Of a stretch of 26,364 bases of DNA, positions 21,901 to 26,364 are shown in pieces. The position numbers were made by a program, and so were the translations under genes. Numbering within the stretch: position 1 is the first letter of the stretch; each line of letters starts with the position of its first letter. The notes beneath the pieces are model-generated. The model saw only the letters and a list, made by a program, of their open reading frames with translations. It made no database searches and was not told the origin of the DNA. The DNA is from Coptodactyla brooksi (Eukaryota; Arthropoda; Insecta; Coleoptera; Scarabaeidae), in the NCBI GenBank assembly GCA_033557675.1, contig JAWQRM010000215.1, forward strand, positions 1 through 26,364, read 5' to 3'.

Positions 21901-24900
21901 GAGTAGTAAAAGGTACCTTTAAATCTTTTAGAAATACCATTTAATTCACCTCCTTCGTCGTTTTCATTTCCATGTCCCTGATCGTCGAATGTGCTGTCTC
22001 GGAACGAACTGCAAGAAGACAAGAGGCTGAAACCAAGTAACACGATAAATAGTTTTGCGGTTTATGAAGCGATTCACCTATCGGAGAGAATGATGTGATG
22101 ATAGAATACGATGGACTATAGCGTGCTTATTGCAACGAAAAATTTTTGATTAGAGAAATGAATTTCAGTACCTCGTTCGTTTTGGCGGCGCCGGAGCCTG
22201 TTTCCCCTTACGGTTTGTCGTCCTGCGCACCACCATGTTATTTTTGACACCCGATCCACCGGTGAATGTACTAAGTTTTATGCTTTCTGAAAGACATACT
22301 TTTAAGTAATATTATTCGTCAACAATTATTAAAAGGCCAATTATGGGTAATACCTGTATTGTTTTGATCCGATACTACGACTGATCCGTGAATGTTTCCG
22401 GTGCTTCCAAAATGAGACTTCTTGTAAGACATATGCGGGGTTCCCATTAAAACAGGAGTATCACCGTCTTTCAATAATTTTTCCACTTCTACAAATTATA
22501 AATGTTTAAAACTACATAAAAGTACAATAAAAAGTGAATTCAAAATAAATTCTTAGACGAATTTGGATTATTTTTGAAAAATGATTGATAAATTATTTTA
22601 CATGTTTAATAAACTATAAAAGACTTCACAACAATATTCTTAATAAATTATTTATATAATTCCTTCTAAAGATAGGAAACAAATCATTACTAAAAAAACA
22701 ATCCTAGAGAAATATATTTCTATTAGCTTTATTATCAATAAAACTATTACATTTCTTTATTGTACACAAAAAGATCACAATGAATTCACAACAAGTAGTA
22801 CAGGTCTTTCAGAAATTTTTGTCATTTTGTTGTTTTCTTTATTTCTATTGGGTTGTTCCCAAATTTTTTTGCAAAAGTTTGCAAAATTTTTTGCAAGTTT
22901 TGAAAACTTTTGGGAGCTCTTTCCAAAATTTTTGGGAGAATACTGCGATCAATTCTAAAGTGTACTGTTATCAATTACACAAATTGCATGATTCACTCAA
23001 ACAGAAAAGGCCAGAATAAAGAAAATCCCGCACATTTTTAACTCCTACTTAAGTCAAGGAATCTAAGCACCAAAAAAATCTACTATTAGACAGAATTTTT
23101 TTTTTGCTTGCGAAATATGAAAAGATCTCTTACTCACAATTTCTTCGCAAAAGAGAATGATTTCTCTTTTGCAAAGAAATCATTAACTGTCAGGTTAACT
23201 GTGTTCAAGTTAACCCGATTATTAGCGTAAATAATAATTTCCTTACATTTTCTTATGTGAGACCACATCTGGATGTAAGAAAATCGTTTTATAGAGAAGA
23301 TATGCTCTCTAATTTTTGTAAGTCTTTCTTGTTTTTAGTTGTAGGTCTTTCTTGGAAAGACCTACAACTAAAAATTTTCAAAAAATCATTGAAAATTTGA
23401 TTATGAAAATTGAAATATTAAACTGCACAAAGAATAGGAAAATATATTAAGCATTAAATAAAACCAAACCAGAAAGAACAAAATAAGAATAACTTTGAGA
23501 AGAACATACGATGAAATAGTCGTTGAGAAGGAAGAAAATAGAAAAGCTACCCTTATCAATAATGGAAGAATTACACATAAAAGTTAAGTTTAATAAAAAG
23601 AAATAATGTAGTCAAAAGTCTTTTCCAGGAAAACATTGTAAACAAATTAGTAGGTTACTTTTATTGTATTTTCAAAATTTAGAAACACGCCAATAGATAA
23701 TTCTATCTACCAAGAGTAGTTCAAATGTTATTTAAAATTTTCAGTTTATTATTTCAAACTTTGCAGATTTCTTCTAGCCAAGCAAAGAAATTTGAGACAT
23801 ACATCTTATTTTGAAAATTTATACCCAACCACAGGGCTATGTATTTATCAATTTGCCATGTTTACTGTGCTTTATAAGGAAAACATGCAGCTTTTCCTCT
23901 ATTTCTTAATTTCAAACAAAAACACATAGAATAGTGGATTTGGAACGTTTGGTTTTGTAACAAGTCATTGTACATTACGTTAGAAAGATATGTACCTAAA
24001 TATACCAGTAGGCAATATATAATATTGCCTAAAACAGCTCTATCAACAAAAAAGTAAATTTTACTTTTGCAATTAGAGTATGGTCGCAATTGTATAATAA
24101 TTATAATAATAATTTAAGGAACAACTACTGGACAATAACGTGCTGTGGTTAAATGAACTCCAAACCTAATAATAAGCAAAATAAAAGGAAAATAAAGTGA
24201 ATGTTTATGTGTAAAATCGAGACAAAATCTACTTTTCTTTGAGAAAATAAAAAGTTAAAGGGGTAAGATATGTTGAACTTCTAGTCTAAAAAATCAAACC
24301 ACTCCTCTATTCACTAATCTAGATTTATTATTCAAGAATATCATCTCCGAATTGCCAAGTACTGTTAGTATCAATCAATTGTTGTCTACTAGATCAACTA
24401 TTGTCTTTGCAAAATATTAAACTAAATCTAAGTATGTGGAATAATATCTTGGTTAATTGTAATTTGCACTCAAACCAGTGATGACACAGTCATGTTCATT
24501 TCCAAGAAATAACAAAGAAATGCAACACGGCTACGTTCAACTACCTGTATTTAATATATATTAAATAGATAGCTACCTTCAGTAATGCTTGATTCTTGAA
24601 ACATATTTTCAAGAGCATTATGGATCTCTTTGAATGTCGGCCTATCTTGAGCGTTCCACTGCCAACACTGCCTCATGAGTTCGTATATTTTCGGTGGACA
24701 TCCCTGCGGACATTCCATCCTGTAATCTTTTTCTAACATGTGATAAACGTCTGTCAAGTCCACCCCAGGATATGGTGACATTCCATACGTGGCGATCTCC
24801 CATAGCAGTATTCCAAACGCCCATACATCTGATTTTGTTGAAAATTTATTGTATGCTAATCCTTCGGGAGCTGTCCACTTAATTGGAAACTTTGCTCCTG

Positions 24901-25839
24901 CATGAGCAGTGTATGTATCATCCCTCATAAGCCTAGCTAATCCAAAATCAGCTACTTTTACCAGGTGATTTTCGCCGACCAAGCAATTTCTGGCTGCCAA
25001 GTCCCGATGAATAAAATTTCGACTTTCTAAATAGCTCATTCCGCTAGCGATTTGCGTTGCGATATACATAAGTACGACTGCGTTTATATGTTGCTTGTTG
25101 GCGTTGCGAAGGTAATCCAATAAATTACCTTTGCTCATAAACTCAGTTATTATATAAAATGGGGGTTCACGCGTGCAAACTCCCATCAACTGCACTAAAT
25201 TAGGGTGTTTCATTTCTTTCATAATGGCAGCTTCTTCTAGGAAATCTTTTAAAGCCATTGTATCTTCTTTTAAGGTTTTCACAGCAACCGTCATATTGTA
25301 TCTTTTCCATACAGCTTCGTAGACATCCCCATACTGACCACCACCCAACTTATGCCTCATTACGATATCCGTTCTGTTGATTTCCCATTCGTCGGGTTCT
25401 GGACTCAAAGGAAAAACCGTCGGCTTATTGTGTTTCGGGGCCGGATACAACAGTTGAGTAATTAACCCATCGGAAAGCATCGAATGGTGATGTACTAACT
25501 CGGCCAAAGTGTTAAACTTACTTTCGGCCGTGACAAACACTTTGCCCTCGGGGTCTTCGTTGATTCGATAATGGTAGACTCGCCCTTCGTACCGGAGAGA
25601 TATACTGCGTTGCCCGGGGCTGCTCTCGGACTCCCTGACCAAGAAGCTGCCATTGATTCCGGAACTGAGGAGGTACTCGGCGGCATTTCGGGAGATCGGG
25701 CCGTGGTACCAAGAGTGCTTTTCGAGGGAGTTCACCGGGGTAACATAGTTCGACGGCACCCAGCCGACCTGGTTTGATGACGAATGCGCCTCGCACCACT
25801 CGCCGCTCTTGTTGTAACTGAGTATTCGAACTTGTTCAC
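11740..25839 (-). CDS. Abl: Abelson non-receptor tyrosine kinase Abl (5' partial, 7 exons)
   Basis: Joining 25839-24577, 22488-22354, 22286-22172, 22026-21917, 19841-19639, 18271-17401 and 12959-11740 gives 3917 nt. That is 1304 residues plus a stop, and every junction keeps phase. Residue 1 is the first complete codon at 25837. Order: second half of SH3 (1 to about 33), SH2 from W43 with FLVRES (65-70), kinase glycine loop GGGQYG (165-170), Lys187, helix-C Glu202, gatekeeper Thr231, HRD (277-279), DFG (297-299), activation-loop Tyr309 and APE (323-325). A long disordered Pro-rich tail follows, then an F-actin-binding domain (about 1201-1304). All catalytic residues are present. In insects Abl acts in the cytoplasm on actin regulators such as Ena during axon guidance and epithelial morphogenesis. 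The N-terminus and the first half of SH3 lie beyond the right edge. The family assignment is certain; the exact isoform set is not. Confidence 0.95.
13227..13730 (-). pseudogene. pogo/Tigger-type transposase, C-terminal relic
   Basis: On the minus strand a single frame reads NDIPLSE*FEINK, then NLFNDFINIDSELITTEEMT, an acidic run, TPETTIEALKHIRQIKNYFQ, and ends near FIQTKRKSDFY with a TAA at 13227-13229. This order is characteristic of the C-terminal tail of CENP-B-like pogo/Tigger (jerky-type) transposases. In-frame stops (near 13483 and 13600, the latter probably at an ancestral Trp, and one upstream near 13618) show it is dead. The catalytic DDE core and DNA-binding part are not recognisable upstream. 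Confidence 0.6.
14162..14227 (+). repeat. Left terminal inverted repeat
   Basis: This is 66 bp, about 82% identical to the reverse complement of 16776-16841. The first nine bases are CTGATTAGG. Confidence 0.75.
14327..14990 (+). pseudogene. Tc1/mariner-superfamily transposase relic (type 1)
   Basis: Broken frames read RSPESINEVQTAVICSRKCS and HIIQIVQELKDVDF (HTH/linker region), then FSDDEKFIL (first DDE strand), and FQQDGATSYTACVFRTAVRE with HIISKNRDIGWISRFAP and FSLGF (third-acid region, normally W-P-P-R-S-P-D-L..FLWG). The catalytic Asp of the last block is gone, there are several stops, and part of the N-terminal domain is deleted. Confidence 0.6.
15626..16505 (+). pseudogene. DUF4817/mariner-like transposase relic (type 2)
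   Basis: It starts with an HTH-like segment (RVQIIKWYLSGNSSKEVVNL, typical of DUF4817). It continues through FTNESSFLIHGHHNRRL, RYWTQENKHLTVAARTQFPQ and NVWTGILGDFIIRSFFIDR, then FHHDGCCAHYTIRVQEF and FFLWGYTKEIIY. At least two frameshifts (about 15920 and 15980) and TGA stops (about 16166, and in the motif before HHDG) disrupt it. It is long enough that a nearly full-length transposase was once present. Confidence 0.65.
16776..16841 (-). repeat. Right terminal inverted repeat
   Basis: This is the partner of 14162-14227 and ends CCTAATCGG followed by TA. Confidence 0.75.
16882..16925. repeat. Perfect 18-bp hairpin
   Basis: Arms 16882-16899 (CATCATTTTATTCTGTAT) and 16908-16925 are exact reverse complements with an 8-nt loop. 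It lies 40 bp outside the right end of the TIR element and may be a separate foldback or MITE remnant. Confidence 0.6.
17401..18271 (-). CDS. Abl: Abl exon E6: conserved helix block and Pro-rich Ena-binding region
   Basis: The acceptor is TATTTGCAG, phase 0, and the donor is CTTG|GTGAGT. It encodes residues 609-898. It opens with VQVAALDEHNVRKAISRYG and LPKGARIGAYLESLR, a block strongly conserved in insect Abl. Residues 752-763 contain FPPPPTDLPPPP; FPPPP is the consensus ligand of the EVH1 domain of Ena/VASP, a known genetic and physical partner of Abl. The rest is Ser/Pro/Thr-rich (SPPRSLSPRT, RKREPSSDSCSS). Read-through of the donor would add about 25 residues and stop at 17318. Confidence 0.92.
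18272..19638 (-). other. Abl intron 5 (1.37 kb)
   Basis: No gene is seen. A 16-bp perfect palindrome GCTAGTAGCTACTAGC is at 18387-18402, with a repeat of GGCTAGTAGCT about 20 bp on. The small + frame at 19263-19466 has no support. Confidence 0.7.
19639..19841 (-). CDS. Abl: Abl exon E5: linker with KRAPIMGNRG block
   Basis: The exon is 203 nt. The acceptor is AATTTAATAG, which has an unusually weak pyrimidine tract; other nearby AGs give stops or the wrong frame. It encodes DTDDSGAHSYPEVSGT and SFKRAPIMGNRGLEQRGKK, a basic segment conserved in Abl. The donor is GAG|GTAAAC, phase 0. The 64-codon reading frame in another phase here is a shadow. Confidence 0.85.
20395..20421. repeat. 27-nt near-perfect palindrome
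   Basis: GGGAGTGCAGTGA is followed after one base by TCACTGTACTCCC; 12 of 13 positions pair. It is much more GC-rich than its surroundings. Its role is unknown. Confidence 0.5.
21379..21540 (+). pseudogene. DUF4817-type transposase N-terminal fragment
   Basis: It reads FSDNTSEEIVSLLRVAFENPS, aligning at DNA and protein level with WYLSGNSSKEVVNLFVVAFE of the relic at 15626. It is a short truncated relative of that family, with no catalytic region nearby. Confidence 0.5.
21917..22026 (-). CDS. Abl: Abl exon E4: linker
   Basis: The acceptor TTGGTTTCAG|C gives KRT-SLLSSCSSFRDSTF, matching the conserved SLLSS.RDS block of insect Abl. A second AG 22 nt downstream would shift the frame and is rejected. 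The donor is AAAG|GTACCT. The exon is 110 nt. Confidence 0.85.
22172..22286 (-). CDS. Abl: Abl exon E3: PxxP linker
   Basis: The acceptor is TGTCTTTCAG and the donor is ACGAG|GTACTG. The exon is 115 nt. It encodes ESIKLSTFTGGSG and ends in KQAPAPPKRT, a PxxP+K type SH3-binding motif conserved in Abl linkers (adaptors of the Crk/Nck type are the known ligands in vertebrates). Confidence 0.9.
22354..22488 (-). CDS. Abl: Abl exon E2: post-kinase linker
   Basis: The acceptor is AATTTGTAG and the donor is ACAG|GTATTA. The exon is 135 nt, with 2 nt + 44 codons + 1 nt. It begins EVEKLLKDGDTP directly after FQESSIT at the end of the kinase domain, as in other Abl proteins, and ends VVVSDQNNT. It is separated from the next exon by a 67-bp intron. 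Confidence 0.9.
23139..23374. repeat. Cluster of four stem-loops
   Basis: Stem 1: 23139-23157 with 23162-23180 (18/19 pairs, loop TGAT). Stem 2: GGTTAAC 23193-23199 with 23209-23215. Stem 3: ATTTTCTTA 23247-23255 with 23276-23284. Stem 4: a perfect 20-bp stem, 23332-23351 with 23355-23374, loop TTG. They may be stacked foldback or MITE remnants, or RNA structure in the Abl pre-mRNA. Confidence 0.6.
24296..24443 (+). repeat. Dispersed repeat, copy 3
   Basis: This aligns with 9214-9359 in the same orientation: TTATTCAAGAATATC versus TTATTCAAAAATATC, then TTGCCAA, ATCAATTGTTG versus ATCAATTATTG, and AAGTATGTGGAAT versus AAGTATGTGCGGAAT. The copies are diverged and of old age. Confidence 0.45.
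24577..25839 (-). CDS. Abl: Abl exon E1 of window: SH3 (C-terminal half), SH2, kinase
   Basis: The acceptor is ATGTTTCAG|GT (two bases completing a Gly codon) and the donor is GAAG|GTAGCT, phase 1. It encodes residues 1-420, including GWVPSNYVTPVNSLEKHSW at the SH3-SH2 junction, the whole SH2 domain and the whole kinase domain in one uninterrupted exon. Vertebrate ABL1 splits this region into many exons. The frame remains open past the donor to a TAA at 24551, so intron retention would add only eight residues (GSYLFNIY). The true start is not in this exon; in-frame GTG or ATG codons here are internal. Confidence 0.95.
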
Positions 25840-26029
25840 CTGAAACATTTAGAATTTTTGTGAATAAATATAGATACTTGGAAAAAATATATAGAAATCC
25901 ATTCTATTATGATAAAATGTTGGGTGAGGTGAACCTGAAACTGCTGTTTACTACTGCTATACCGGTCATGCATTTCTGTATTAGGCATAGGAATTAAAGT
26001 AGGCGGCAACTATTTAAATAATAATTTTA
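25840..26029 (-). other. Abl intron upstream of SH3 exon (partial)
   Basis: Non-coding. It ends at the TTTCAG acceptor at 25840 and continues beyond the window together with the transposase relic. Confidence 0.7.
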
Positions 26030-26364
26030 ATACTACTCCAAAATAATCTCCCGAATTTACTCGACGAAGTGCCACTGCAACTCAGACTAAAACATTGGTT
26101 TATGCATGATGGGGCTCCGCCTCATTTTAGTAGTATAGTTAGAGAATTTTTAAATCGCCAGTATTCAAATAAATGGATTGGACGAGGTAATAATTGCCCA
26201 CAAGCTTGGCCCCCACGATCACCAGACCTGAACAAATGTGACTATTTTCTTTGGGGAACACTAAAAGAGTTTGTGTATTCTTCGCCAGTAGTGTCCCGAG
26301 AAGAGTTGTGAAATCGTATTACAAATAAATGCAACTTTATAAGAAATGATCAGCAGTTAATAAG
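26030..26364 (+). pseudogene. DUF4817/mariner-like transposase, C-terminal relic (runs off edge)
   Basis: The frame reads LLQNNLPNLLDEVPLQLRLK, then WFMHDGAPPHFSSIVREFLN, WIGRGNNCPQAWPPRSPDL, YFLWGTLKEFVY and EEL-stop-NRITNKCNFIRNDQQLI. HDGAPPHF and PPRSPDL..FLWG are the hallmark second- and third-acid motifs of this Tc1/mariner-like family. It is better preserved than the copy at 15626, but has an in-frame TGA at 26309-26311 and no upstream catalytic domain. It is in the opposite orientation to Abl. Confidence 0.75.

Larger units (their letters stand above)
19842..21916 (-). other. Abl intron 4 (2.1 kb)
   Basis: The intron holds a 27-nt near-perfect palindrome at 20395-20421 and the transposase fragment at 21379-21540. 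The rest is AT-rich with nothing recognised. Confidence 0.7.
22489..24576 (-). other. Abl intron 1 of window (2.1 kb)
   Basis: This follows the kinase exon. It contains the stem-loop cluster 23139-23374, copy 3 of the dispersed repeat, and a quasi-repetitive A/T tract (22858-22940, CAAAATTTTT-like units). No alternative exon is recognised. Confidence 0.7.

Noticed and set aside
22780..23019. 79-codon + frame rich in Phe/Lys
   Set aside because: Produced by a low-complexity CAAAATTTTT-type tract in an Abl intron; no ATG context or homology.
25495..25799. Alternative minus frames of 63 and 93 codons and a + frame of 68
   Set aside because: They overlap the Abl SH3/SH2 exon out of frame; local GC and lack of stops explain them.
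1..26364. CRISPR array, bacterial operon or prophage
   Set aside because: The spaced repeats at the left are exon cassettes of unequal spacing, and the window is clearly eukaryotic.

Overview
The window is AT-rich animal nuclear DNA, most likely from an insect. The evidence is a spliced Abelson (Abl) tyrosine kinase gene whose C-terminal half has insect-type conserved blocks, GT-AG introns, and many decayed Tc1/mariner, pogo/Tigger and DUF4817-type transposon relics. I cannot resolve the insect order from sequence alone.

Region 1 (1-4903, + strand) is an array of very short exons (24-57 nt). They are bounded by strong GTAAGT donors and conserved acceptor blocks, and encode Pro/Gln/Arg-rich modules of 8-18 residues. 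Three exon types (A: RTARDVQ...RPQ; B: RPIPRPVPQIQQT; C: KPAPLPLPQP..PQVQPV) have multiplied by local duplication. Nearly all are multiples of 3 nt and phase 0, so they can be joined or skipped without losing frame. About 0.8 kb has also been duplicated recently at a 3.3 kb distance. The first exon lies outside the window and the 3' end is ambiguous. I do not recognise this gene; it is the most novel-looking item here.

Region 2 (about 4904-11739) is AT-rich spacer with no convincing gene. It holds hairpin/MITE remnants, a tRNA-like fragment just upstream at 4353-4410, copies of a dispersed repeat, and probably the Abl 3' UTR next to 11740.

Region 3 (11740-25839, - strand) is Abl. Seven exons join in frame, with matching phases at all six junctions, into 1304 residues: half an SH3 domain, SH2, a complete tyrosine kinase domain, a Pro-rich and low-complexity linker with PxxP and Ena/VASP-binding FPPPP motifs, and a C-terminal F-actin-binding domain. 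The 5' exons (N-terminus and first half of SH3) lie beyond the right edge. The large introns are TE traps. The 4.4 kb last intron holds a pogo/Tigger C-terminal relic and a 2.68 kb element with 66-bp terminal inverted repeats that encloses two different transposase remnants. Intron 4 (between exons E4 and E5) holds a small transposase fragment. The 2.1 kb intron after the kinase exon holds a cluster of four stem-loops. Another transposase relic lies in the intron upstream of the SH3 exon and runs off the right edge.

Apart from Abl, the unknown micro-exon gene and transposase relics, I see no protein genes and no intact RNA genes.
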